DNA from: an uncultured Eubacterium sp.
Lineage (GTDB): Bacteria > Bacillota > Clostridia > Lachnospirales > Lachnospiraceae
Direction of reading: 5' to 3'
NCBI GenBank assembly: GCA_910584645.1
Contig: CAJUAU010000015.1
Location: 1 to 64,000 of the forward strand
DNA length: 64,000 nucleotides
Positions 17,891 to 25,942 of this stretch are shown piece after piece (positions within the stretch are counted from its first letter, which is position 1; each line of letters begins with the position of its first letter). Under the pieces are notes generated by a model. It worked only from the letters and a program-made list of their open reading frames with translations, did no database searches and had not been told where the DNA came from. Both the position numbers and the translations under genes were made by a program.

Positions 17891-18793
17891 CTACTCTGTT
17901 TCATGGGCATACAGATTTTCTTCGTTATTAATAATCGCCGTTCCGATACCTTTTTTTGTATAGAACTCAAGAAGAAGACAATGGTCCCTCCTGCCGTCAA
18001 GAATATGAACCCGGCTCACGCCGCCCTCTACCGCATCGATGCAGTTTCTCAGTTTGGGAAGCATGCCGCCACCGATAAAACCATCCTCAATCAGCTCATT
18101 CGCCTCATCCAGCGTCAGCACGGACATCAGCGTAGAGGGATCTCCGGCATCCCGGCACACCCCTTCAATATCTGTCATAAAGGCAAGTTTCTCTGCCTTA
18201 ATAGATTTAGCGATGGCACATGCCGCATCGTCAGCATTGATGTTATAGGATTTAAAATCATCTCCGAGACCGATGGGGGCGATGATCGGCACAAAATCAT
18301 TTTCCAACAGGGTATCAATGAGCTCGCAGTTTACTTCCTTTACATCACCCACATAACCGATATCCCTGCCGTTCACCATTTTTTTATCGCAATGGATCGT
18401 GCCGCCATCTTTTCCGCTGATGCCGGCAGCCCGGACGCCCAGCTTCTCCATCATCTGTACAAGATGCTTGTTTACCTTATTTAATACCATCTCCGCCACT
18501 TCCATGGTATCGTCATCTGTCACCCGGAGTCCCTCAACAAACTCCGGCTCTTTTCCCATGAGCTTCACCCATTTGCTGATCTCCTTTCCGCCGCCGTGGA
18601 CAATGATGGGCTTCATTCCCACCAGCTTCAGCAGGGCAACATCTTTGATCACACTCTGCTGTAGTTTTTCATCCAGCATGGCGCTGCCACCGTATTTTAC
18701 CACTACTTTTTTATTATTAAAATCCCTGATATAAGGGAGCGCTTCGATCAGGGTCTCCGCCTTGATCAGCACCTCATGCATAAATTCTTCCAT
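17891..18793 (-). CDS. argB: Acetylglutamate kinase
   Basis: The protein has 300 residues. It has the amino-acid kinase features VVVKYGGSAM near the start, IVHGGGKEIS, NADDAACAIA and GGGMLPKLRNCIDAVEGGV. It phosphorylates N-acetylglutamate, the second step of the pathway, and is usually the arginine-feedback point. The start could also be the methionine four codons in. Gaps to argJ (32 bases) and argD (62 bases to the chosen start) fit one operon. Confidence 0.95.
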   Translation of the reverse strand: MEEFMHEVLIKAETLIEALPYIRDFNNKKVVVKYGGSAMLDEKLQQSVIKDVALLKLVGMKPIIVHGGGKEISKWVKLMGKEPEFVEGLRVTDDDTMEVAEMVLNKVNKHLVQMMEKLGVRAAGISGKDGGTIHCDKKMVNGRDIGYVGDVKEVNCELIDTLLENDFVPIIAPIGLGDDFKSYNINADDAACAIAKSIKAEKLAFMTDIEGVCRDAGDPSTLMSVLTLDEANELIEDGFIGGGMLPKLRNCIDAVEGGVSRVHILDGRRDHCLLLEFYTKKGIGTAIINNEENLYAHETE

Positions 18794-18825
18794 CGTTTTC
18801 CATAACCTTTCCTGTTCTCATAAGA

Positions 18826-20064
18826 TTAAGACCGGTAATCCCCATTAATTTTCACATAGTCATAGGTCAGATCACATCCCCACGCCACAGCGGATGAATT
18901 TCCCTGTTTCATATCACAGACCACCGATACCTTACTCTGGCTGAGAAGCTTAGTAGCTTCTTCTTCGCTGTAACCCGTCGCCACACCGTCTTTTACAAGC
19001 ACGATAGATTCCATGCCCTCTTCGCCTCCGGCACAGATGGTCAGATCCACCTTCTCTGGATCAAACTCCACCCCGGCATACCCTAACGCACAGAGGATCC
19101 TTCCCCAGTTGGCATCGCTTCCATAGACAGCCGTCTTCACGAGATTGGAGGTGATAACAGACTTGCTGAGCTGTTTTGCCGCCTCAACCGACACTGCATT
19201 TTCTACCTTTACTTCCAAAAGTTTTGTGCAGCCCTCGCCGTCGCCAGCCATCTGCTTCGCCAGCTCTCTCGCCACAAGCAGAAGCGCTTCCCGGAATGCT
19301 TCATATGCCTCTGTCCCTTTCTCGATCTCAGGGATTCCCGACATTCCGTTTGCCAGCACAATACAGGTGTCATTGGTAGAAGTATCCCTGTCCACCGAGA
19401 TCATATTGAAGGTATCTCCCACCACACTCCGGAGAGTCTCCGCAAGAAGTTCCTGTCCAATGCAGGCATCTGTGGTAATGACACTTAACATCGTCGCCAT
19501 ATTCGGATGGATCATGCCGGATCCCTTGGACATGCCGCCGACGATCACCTTCTTTCCCTCTGCCTCAAATTCCGCTGCACACTCCTTCGGGCAGGTATCT
19601 GTAGTCATGATCGCCTCTGCCGCTGCCCTTGCCGCCTCTCTTGTATCTGCCAGCGCCTCCTTCAATAATTTAGCGCCTTTCTTTACCGGCTCCATATTCA
19701 GCTGCATCCCGATGACGCCGGTGGAACAGGTAAGGACTTCCTGGGCAGAGACAGACAGCTCCTCCGCCACTGCCGCCGCCATCTGGACATTGTTCTCTTT
19801 GCCTTCCTCTCCCGTACAGGCATTGGCAATACCGCTGTTCAGCACGACAGCATGAACTGGTCTGCCTTTTTCGATCAGCTCTTTGTCCCACAACACAGGG
19901 GCAGCCTTTACTACATTTGTAGTGAAAGTTCCCGCCGCCACAGCGGGCTCCCTGGTGTACACCAGCGCCATGTCTTTCCTGTTTTCATATTTTATCCCGG
20001 CAGCTGCTCCTGCCGCCTGAAATCCCCGGGCGACTGTCACGCCCCCGTCAATCTGCTTTATCAT
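18826..20064 (-). CDS. argJ: Bifunctional ornithine acetyltransferase / N-acetylglutamate synthase
   Basis: The protein is about 412 residues from the ATG at 20064, which has GGAGGA five bases upstream. The open frame extends 61 codons further, but that stretch crosses a hairpin region and is not coding. The self-cleavage site motif MTTDTCPKE is present; the threonine becomes the N-terminal nucleophile of the beta chain. MSKGSGMIHPNMATML and GDFTFN-like GDTFNMISVDRDTSTND are also seen. It moves the acetyl group from acetylornithine back to glutamate, so the cell runs the cyclic arginine pathway. Confidence 0.95.
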   Translation of the reverse strand: MIKQIDGGVTVARGFQAAGAAAGIKYENRKDMALVYTREPAVAAGTFTTNVVKAAPVLWDKELIEKGRPVHAVVLNSGIANACTGEEGKENNVQMAAAVAEELSVSAQEVLTCSTGVIGMQLNMEPVKKGAKLLKEALADTREAARAAAEAIMTTDTCPKECAAEFEAEGKKVIVGGMSKGSGMIHPNMATMLSVITTDACIGQELLAETLRSVVGDTFNMISVDRDTSTNDTCIVLANGMSGIPEIEKGTEAYEAFREALLLVARELAKQMAGDGEGCTKLLEVKVENAVSVEAAKQLSKSVITSNLVKTAVYGSDANWGRILCALGYAGVEFDPEKVDLTICAGGEEGMESIVLVKDGVATGYSEEEATKLLSQSKVSVVCDMKQGNSSAVAWGCDLTYDYVKINGDYRS

Positions 20065-20105
20065 ATCTTTCCTCCATTCGCCGCAGGCGGCACAAACAAT
20101 ATCGT

Positions 20106-20228
20106 GAAGAACGCTGCTTTTGCGTTCTTCCTGTGTGAAGAGAGCAAGGTGCCGCAAGCGGCGCCTTGCGAGAGATTGTTTGGCGAGGTTTTGATGCCTC
20201 CAACGGAGGCATTGGAGCCAACAATCTC
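20106..20228 (-). repeat. Cluster of hairpins between argC and argJ
   Basis: Four inverted repeats lie within 123 bases: GAAGAACGC/GCGTTCTTC (20106-20130), GCAAGGTGCCGC/GCGGCGCCTTGC (20144-20169), GAGATTGTTTGG/CCAACAATCTC (20172-20228), and nested in the last ATGCCTCC/GGAGGCAT (20194-20212). They fill the argC-argJ spacer. Likely roles are mRNA processing or stability, as for intercistronic palindromic repeats, or a small mobile palindromic element. Confidence 0.7.
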
Positions 20229-20243
20229 CTTCACGCTTCACTA

Positions 20244-21284
20244 TCACGGAAATACTGGAACCAGGCGAAGTCCTTCTGTCTCATCCAGCCCGAACAGTAT
20301 GTTCATGTTCTGGACTGCCTGCCCGGCAGCTCCCTTTGTAATATTATCCATGGCTCCCATCATGATCACCCGCCCGGTGCGCTCATCCACCTTGGGACAC
20401 ACGTCGACAAAATTGCTTCCCTCTACCCATCTCGTCTCGGGACAGGTTCCCTCTTCGAGAACCCGGACAAAATACTCTTCTTTGTACGCCTTTTGATAGG
20501 CATCATAAACCATTTCCTTTGTCACGCCTGGCTTTAAATTGGCGTATGCCGTGATCAGAATGCCCCGGTTCATAGGAACCAGATGGGGTGTAAAATTCAG
20601 CATAACAGGCTCTCCAGCCACATAGGACAACTGCTCTTCGATCTCTGGCGTGTGTCTGTGGCTGGTCACACCGTAGGCCTTTATATTTTCATTGACTTCA
20701 CAATATAGATTAGGAACCTTGGCCCCTCTCCCGGCACCGCTCGTGCCGGACTTGGCGTCAATCACCAGCGTCTTCGTATCGATGTACCCTTCCCTCACCA
20801 CAGGGGCGATGGCAAGGGTGGAACAGGTGGGATAACATCCCGGGTTTGCCACCAGCCTTGCCCCTCTGATCTTCTCCCGGTTCAGCTCACAGAGCCCATA
20901 TACCGCCTCTTCGATGAACTGGCTGCTTTTATGCTGGATCCCATACCACTTTTCATACACCGCCACATCTTTGATGCGGAAATCTGCACTCAGGTCGATC
21001 ACCTTGCAATGACTGAGGATCTCCTCATCAATCACAGAGGCAAGATAGCCCTGGGGCGTCGCCGTAAAGATCACATCCGCCTCCCGGCAGAGGGCGTGAA
21101 GATCGTCTCCCTGGCACAGATTTTCTACGATCTGAAACATATTTCCAAATACGCGGCTGAATTTTTCATCCACATAGCTTTTGGAACCATACCATACGAT
21201 CTCTGTCTCCTTGTGCTGCAACAACAATCTCACAAGCTCCTGTCCGGCATATCCGGTGGAGCCGATAATACCTGCTTTTATCAC
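20244..21284 (-). CDS. argC: N-acetyl-gamma-glutamyl-phosphate reductase
   Basis: The protein has 346 residues. It has an N-terminal NADP-binding motif GIIGSTGYAGQELVRLL, a catalytic cysteine in NPGCYPT, the SGTSGAGRGAK loop and HRHTPEIEEQL. It reduces N-acetylglutamyl phosphate to the semialdehyde. The start is only 18 bases after the lipoprotein stop, so either the two share a transcript or the arg promoter lies inside the lipoprotein gene. Confidence 0.95.
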   Translation of the reverse strand: MIKAGIIGSTGYAGQELVRLLLQHKETEIVWYGSKSYVDEKFSRVFGNMFQIVENLCQGDDLHALCREADVIFTATPQGYLASVIDEEILSHCKVIDLSADFRIKDVAVYEKWYGIQHKSSQFIEEAVYGLCELNREKIRGARLVANPGCYPTCSTLAIAPVVREGYIDTKTLVIDAKSGTSGAGRGAKVPNLYCEVNENIKAYGVTSHRHTPEIEEQLSYVAGEPVMLNFTPHLVPMNRGILITAYANLKPGVTKEMVYDAYQKAYKEEYFVRVLEEGTCPETRWVEGSNFVDVCPKVDERTGRVIMMGAMDNITKGAAGQAVQNMNILFGLDETEGLRLVPVFP

Positions 21285-21302
21285 TGCTTATGTCCTCCTG
21301 TG

Positions 21303-22463
21303 CTATTTGCTGATCCGGAACCGGATCCTGCTGGTATTTCCTGCCTTATCCGTCACCTTCACGGTATATTTCCCATTCTTCTTCAGAACCACCTTTTTGG
21401 TGCCCTTCTTTTTACCATTTATTTGGACACTCCGGATCCCGTTTTTATCAGAAAATCTGAGCGTTACATTTTTACGGTATCTCTTTCCGTTTTTCGCTCC
21501 TTTGATCGCCGGCTTCTTCTTGTCGACCTTAAACCGCACCGTAGTCTTATTGTGGCTGGCATCTTCGGCGGTCAGCGTGTAAGAACCGCTCTGGCTGACG
21601 CGGAAAGAAGATGTATTATACCGGATCCCATTGAGCCGCATCTCTTTCAGGCATACATTGTCCTGTGCCGTTACCTTTACTGACTTATTGTACAATCCCT
21701 GGTTCTTTACTCCTTTGATCACCGGCGGTGTCTGGTCTGAGGACAAGATCGGGTTATCTCCTGTGACAGCGATCAGTTTACCGTCATCCGGCAGATCGTT
21801 CATACTCCATGTGGCAGTATTTCCCTGGATCTTTCCGTTGCTCCCGGTGATGGGGGTGGGGAGTGTGACGGAAATTTCTATCACAATTCCCAGTTTTTCA
21901 TACATCTCACCAACGCTCTTACTGCCATTGAGATCTACCGCTGTCGCTTCCGTTGTATCTTTTGATCCTGAATTTGTTTTACCCTGGGAATTATTTTTCT
22001 CCCCCTCGTCCAGGATCGAATCCTTTAAAACCCCGATAAATGTACCGGAGTCCAGCGTCACCGATGAGTAGGGCGCCGTGTGGGAACTCTTATCGTATTG
22101 GGAAGGAGCTTTGGAATCTGCCGTGATCTTACGGTAATAGGTTTCGTCCTCCGTCAAAAATGCCTTAAATTCATCCATATTACTAAATTCAAAAATCCTG
22201 CTAAAGGAATAATAAGGTGTTCCCTTAATATCCACAACTTCTTTCTGATAGTCCCCTGAACTCAGCTCAGAGACTGTCTCATCCTTATTCCCTGAGACTT
22301 CCAGTTTGTCATACATGGATTTGTCATACAGATATGTATATTTGTATGAACACGTGCCATCGGCACGAACGACCGTTTCCGTTTTCTGTCCTATACATCC
22401 GGTCAGGCATGCCATCACCAGCATACTTACCAGAAGACACTGTAATACTTTACTTTTTTTCAT
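21303..22463 (-). CDS. Secreted lipoprotein with Ig-like repeats, upstream of argC
   Basis: The protein has 386 residues. It starts with a lipoprotein signal ending in the lipobox LTGC (cysteine near residue 22). The middle region is unrecognised. From about residue 245 there are two Ig-like repeats of the kind TPPVIKGVKNQGLYNKSVKVT and KKPAIKGAKNGKRYRKNVTL, followed by a Lys-rich tail. AAGGAGGG precedes the ATG. It should be anchored on the outer face of the membrane. It is 18 bases from argC yet has no evident metabolic link to arginine. Confidence 0.8.
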   Translation of the reverse strand: MKKSKVLQCLLVSMLVMACLTGCIGQKTETVVRADGTCSYKYTYLYDKSMYDKLEVSGNKDETVSELSSGDYQKEVVDIKGTPYYSFSRIFEFSNMDEFKAFLTEDETYYRKITADSKAPSQYDKSSHTAPYSSVTLDSGTFIGVLKDSILDEGEKNNSQGKTNSGSKDTTEATAVDLNGSKSVGEMYEKLGIVIEISVTLPTPITGSNGKIQGNTATWSMNDLPDDGKLIAVTGDNPILSSDQTPPVIKGVKNQGLYNKSVKVTAQDNVCLKEMRLNGIRYNTSSFRVSQSGSYTLTAEDASHNKTTVRFKVDKKKPAIKGAKNGKRYRKNVTLRFSDKNGIRSVQINGKKKGTKKVVLKKNGKYTVKVTDKAGNTSRIRFRISK

Positions 22464-22564
22464 AACATTCCCTCCTTTTTAGAACCTCTCCGCAGATCCG
22501 GAGCAGTTTTCCGCCAGAATTGTTCCACCATATCCTGCCCAGTTTTTGCATATTCGTGGTTAAA

Positions 22565-22612
22565 ATGAATATTTTAATGTATAAAACTTATTTTTATGCA
22601 TTATATTCATAA
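22565..22612. promoter_or_regulatory. Candidate ARG boxes in the lipoprotein-arg / argG divergent region
   Basis: TTATGCATTATATTCATAA (22594-22612) is a near palindrome close to the ArgR box consensus, one base short in the spacer. ATGAATATTTTAATGTAT (22565-22582) holds a good half site. They lie between the divergent lipoprotein-argCJBD and argG transcripts, where one repressor could control both. For argG, an extended -10 (TGTTATAAT) ends at 22666. A hairpin AGCCCGA/TCGGGCT at 22743-22763 lies in the argG leader, 30 bases before the start. Nothing else was seen in 22464-22793. Confidence 0.45.
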
Positions 22613-22793
22613 GCACTCTTATTATACACCTCTGGAAAATATAACGCAAGTGCAAATTGTTATAATGGATATTTTTCTATCGGAAAATCATTTTTCCCCT
22701 TGCATATTATGCATTTATGTTGTATATTTAGAAAAGGAAACAAGCCCGATGCTGCTTCGGGCTGTCATTAAATTATTTTACGGAGGTCTTATC

Positions 22794-24008
22794 ATGAAAG
22801 AAAAAGTTATTCTTGCCTACTCCGGCGGTCTGGATACCACAGCGATCATTCCATGGCTGAAGGAGAATTTTGATTATGAAGTGGTTTGTGTCTGTGTGGA
22901 TTGTGGACAGGAAGAGGAACTGGACGGACTGGAAGAACGCGCTAAATTCTGTGGAGCTTCTAAGCTCTACATAGAAGATGTAACCGATGAGTTCTGTGAC
23001 GAGTACATCGTTCCCTGTGTACAGGGACATGCCGTATATGAAAATAAATACCTTCTGGGTACCTCGATGGCACGTCCGGTCATTGCAAAACGTCTCGTAG
23101 AGATCGCCCGCAAAGAGGGCGCTTCTGCGATCTGCCACGGCGCTACAGGAAAAGGAAACGATCAGATCCGCTTTGAGCTGGGTATCAAGGCGCTGGCTCC
23201 TGACCTGAAGATCATCGCTGCCTGGAGGAGCGACAAATGGACCATGGATTCCCGTGAGTCCGAAATTGAGTACTGCAAAGCCCACGGCATCGATCTTCCC
23301 TTTTCGGCAGATTCCAGCTACAGCCGCGACCGCAACCTGTGGCATATCAGCCACGAAGGCCTGGAACTAGAAGATCCTTCCAACGAGCCGAACTATGACC
23401 ATCTTCTGGTTCTCGGCACCACACCGGAGAAAGCGCCGGAAGAGGGAGAAGTTGTGACGATGACTTTTGAGCAGGGTGTTCCGAAATCGGTAAACGGCAA
23501 AGAAATGAAAGTATCTGACATCATCCGTGAGCTGAACCGCCTGGGCGGCAAACACGGTGTCGGCATCATAGATATCGTAGAAAACCGCGTGGTCGGCATG
23601 AAATCCCGCGGTGTGTATGAAACCCCTGGCGGAACAATCCTCTATGAAGCCCACCAGCAGTTAGAGGAGCTGATCCTCGACCGCGATACCTATGCCATGA
23701 AGATGGACATGGGCAACAAACTGGCTCAGATCGTTTATGAGGGAAAATGGTTCAGCCCGCTGCGGGAGGCCGTACAGGCATTTATCGAGTCCACCCAGAA
23801 ATACGTTACCGGTGAAGTGAAGTTTAAACTTTACAAAGGAAATATCATCAAAGCCGGCACCACCTCACCCTACTCTCTTTACAATGAGAGCATTGCATCC
23901 TTTACCACCGGCGACCTCTATGATCACCACGACGCCGAAGGATTTATCAACCTCTTCGGCCTCTCTACGAAGGTCCGCGCCATGAAGATGCAGGAGCTGG
24001 AGAAGTAA
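22794..24008 (+). CDS. argG: Argininosuccinate synthase
   Basis: The protein is 404 residues from the ATG at 22794, which has CGGAGGT upstream. The open frame runs 66 codons further upstream through the promoter and is not coding there. The N-terminal PP-loop AYSGGLDTTAI binds ATP; ATGKGNDQIRFE, SADSSYSRDRNLWHIS and GMKSRGVYETPGG are family motifs. It joins citrulline and aspartate in the arginine pathway. argH and argF are not in this window. Confidence 0.95.
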   Translation: MKEKVILAYSGGLDTTAIIPWLKENFDYEVVCVCVDCGQEEELDGLEERAKFCGASKLYIEDVTDEFCDEYIVPCVQGHAVYENKYLLGTSMARPVIAKRLVEIARKEGASAICHGATGKGNDQIRFELGIKALAPDLKIIAAWRSDKWTMDSRESEIEYCKAHGIDLPFSADSSYSRDRNLWHISHEGLELEDPSNEPNYDHLLVLGTTPEKAPEEGEVVTMTFEQGVPKSVNGKEMKVSDIIRELNRLGGKHGVGIIDIVENRVVGMKSRGVYETPGGTILYEAHQQLEELILDRDTYAMKMDMGNKLAQIVYEGKWFSPLREAVQAFIESTQKYVTGEVKFKLYKGNIIKAGTTSPYSLYNESIASFTTGDLYDHHDAEGFINLFGLSTKVRAMKMQELEK

Positions 24009-24037
24009 AAAAAATTTATTAATGATACATTAAAAGG

Positions 24038-24080
24038 GGAGTCCCCGGCTATGGTTTGTAATCATAGCCGGGGACTCCCT
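24038..24080. terminator. Bidirectional terminator between argG and the LRR pair
   Basis: GGGAGTCCCCGGCTATG pairs perfectly with CATAGCCGGGGACTCCC around a nine-base loop, followed by a T-rich run on the plus strand. It lies between the convergent argG and LRR transcripts. Confidence 0.85.
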
Positions 24081-24099
24081 CTTTATTTATCTTCGTTCA

Positions 24100-25002
24100 C
24101 TAATCCAGCGCCTTTTTACTAACAATCTTCACATACTTCGGAAGCCCTTTTTTCTTCAGCGCCTTCCGGTACTCCTTCTCTTTGCTGGCCGGCACCTCGA
24201 TCACCAGATCCCGCCGGGCGTCGTCAAAAATCCCCTTCCCCCACTTCCGGATCTTCTTCGATTTGATCACCACACGCTTCAGCGTCGCCTTCTCTGGCTT
24301 CACTGCTTCAAACGCTCCTGCCCCGATCTCCTCCACATTTTCCGGTATCGTCACCTTCCGCAGGCCGGTGCCCAGAAAACTGGAGGGACCGATCCGCCGG
24401 AGGGAGCGGGGCAGCTTTACCACAGACAGCCTGTGGCTTCCCCAGAATGGGTGTGGCCCCGTCTCCTCCACCCCTTCCTCCAGGATCACCTTTTTCAGAT
24501 GTTCACAGAAGAAAAAGGAATCCTGCGCTATCTTCTTTACTCCGCCGGGGATCCTCACCTCCCTCAGACCGGAACCATCAAAGGCGCCTTCTCCCATCAC
24601 TTCCAGACTGGCAGGCAGGCGGACTTTTTTCAATTTGGGGGTATCCCAGAATGCGCTGTGTCCGATTTCCCGGAGGGTGTCCGGCAGCTCCAGGCTGGTC
24701 ATGCTGTGAAAGTCAGAAAATGTATAGCCGCTGATCTTCGTAATCCCTTCTTTGATCTTCACCCTGCGGGCTTCATCATAAAAGATCCAATCCGGTGCAT
24801 CTTGTCCCTCATCGGTATTCTCGATCTCCGCCATCTCTCCCTGTCCCCACACCACCAGTTCCTTCTTCCCGGTGTCGTAGCTCCAGCGGATGTTTTTCTT
24901 CCAGCTCCCTTTGTGGATCTTTGCCTGTGCCCTGCCGGCCCACAGGCCGGCACACACAAGCAGGAGAGAAAAGATAACTAATATTTTCCTGATGTTTTTC
25001 AT
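24100..25002 (-). CDS. Secreted BspA-type leucine-rich-repeat protein, copy 2
   Basis: The protein is 300 residues from the ATG at 25002, which follows a GGGAGGGAG site. A signal peptide (ILVIFSLLLVCAGLWAG) ends near AQA. A short strand-rich N-terminal module is followed by LRR_5-type repeats with the ITKISGYTF, LREIGHSAFWD, LEVMGEGAFDGSGL and LRRIGPSSFLGTGL pattern, and a basic C-terminal cap. It is nearly identical to the gene just upstream, so it is a tandem duplicate with a 922-base period. Differences cluster in the repeats (for example HPFWGSHRL against GAFWGSRKL), as expected for a binding surface that varies. Such proteins usually bind host or microbial surface ligands; the ligand is unknown. 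Confidence 0.85.
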   Translation of the reverse strand: MKNIRKILVIFSLLLVCAGLWAGRAQAKIHKGSWKKNIRWSYDTGKKELVVWGQGEMAEIENTDEGQDAPDWIFYDEARRVKIKEGITKISGYTFSDFHSMTSLELPDTLREIGHSAFWDTPKLKKVRLPASLEVMGEGAFDGSGLREVRIPGGVKKIAQDSFFFCEHLKKVILEEGVEETGPHPFWGSHRLSVVKLPRSLRRIGPSSFLGTGLRKVTIPENVEEIGAGAFEAVKPEKATLKRVVIKSKKIRKWGKGIFDDARRDLVIEVPASKEKEYRKALKKKGLPKYVKIVSKKALD

Positions 25003-25021
25003 GATGTTCTCCCTCCCTTCC

Positions 25022-25924
25022 CTAATCCAGCGCCTTTTTACCAACAATCTTCACATACTTCGGAAGTCCTTTTTTCTTCAGCGCCTTCCGGTACTCCTTC
25101 TCTTTGCTGGCCGGCACCTCGATCACCAGATCCCGCCGGGCTTCGTCAAAAATCCCCTTTCCCCACTTCCGGAGCTTCTTGGATTTGATCACCACACGCT
25201 TCAGCGTCGCCTTCTTGGGATCCGCTGCGTCAAACGCTCCTGCCCCGATCTCCTCTACATTTTCCGGTATCGTCACCTTCCGCAGACCGGTGTCCAGAAA
25301 ACTGGAGGGGCCGATCCGCCGGAGGGAGCGGGGCAGCTTTACCACAGACAGCTTTCTGCTTCCCCAGAATGCACCGGAATCAATCTCTTCTACGCCTTCC
25401 TCCAGGATCACCTTTTTCAGATGTTCACAAAAGAAAAATGCTTCCGATGATATTTTATTTACCCCGCCGGGGATCCTCACCTCCCTCAGACCGGAACACT
25501 GTAAGGCTCCCTCCTCGATCACTTCCAGACTGGCAGGCAGGCGGACTTTTTTCAATTTGGGGGTATCCCAGAATGCGCTGTGTCCGATTTCCCGGAGGGT
25601 GTCTGGCAGCTCCAGGCTGGTCATGCTGCGAAAATCACAAAACGCATAACCGCTGATCTTCGTAATCCCTTTTTTGATCTTCACCCTGCGGGCTTCATCG
25701 TAAAAGATCCAATCCGGCGCATCCTCTCCCTCATCGGTATTCTCAATCTCCGCCATCTCTCCCTGCCCCCACACCACCAGTTCCTTTTTCCCGGTGTCAT
25801 AGCTCCAGCGGATGTTTTTCTTCCAGCTCCCTTTGTGGGTCTTTGCCTGTGCCCTGCCGGCGCACAGGCCGGCACACACAAGCAGGAGAGAAAGGATAAC
25901 TAATATTTTCCTAATGTTTTTCAT
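25022..25924 (-). CDS. Secreted BspA-type leucine-rich-repeat protein, copy 1
   Basis: The protein has 300 residues with the same layout as its neighbour: signal peptide ending near AQA, a module with IRWSYDTGKKELVVWGQGEM, about five LRR_5 repeats and a basic tail. It begins 18 bases after the subtilase gene, so the subtilase and both LRR proteins are probably made from the promoter at 29720-29748. The repeated order subtilase, LRR, LRR at 53-59 kb suggests they work together outside the cell. Confidence 0.85.
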   Translation of the reverse strand: MKNIRKILVILSLLLVCAGLCAGRAQAKTHKGSWKKNIRWSYDTGKKELVVWGQGEMAEIENTDEGEDAPDWIFYDEARRVKIKKGITKISGYAFCDFRSMTSLELPDTLREIGHSAFWDTPKLKKVRLPASLEVIEEGALQCSGLREVRIPGGVNKISSEAFFFCEHLKKVILEEGVEEIDSGAFWGSRKLSVVKLPRSLRRIGPSSFLDTGLRKVTIPENVEEIGAGAFDAADPKKATLKRVVIKSKKLRKWGKGIFDEARRDLVIEVPASKEKEYRKALKKKGLPKYVKIVGKKALD

Positions 25925-25942
25925 GGTGTTCCCCCTCCCTTT

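Noticed and set aside
20065..20247. Longer argJ reading frame
   Set aside because: The extra 61 codons cross the hairpin cluster and resemble no ArgJ; a strong ribosome binding site precedes the ATG at 20064.
22667..22793. T-box leader of argG
   Set aside because: No T-box sequence or specifier loop was found; only one short hairpin is present.
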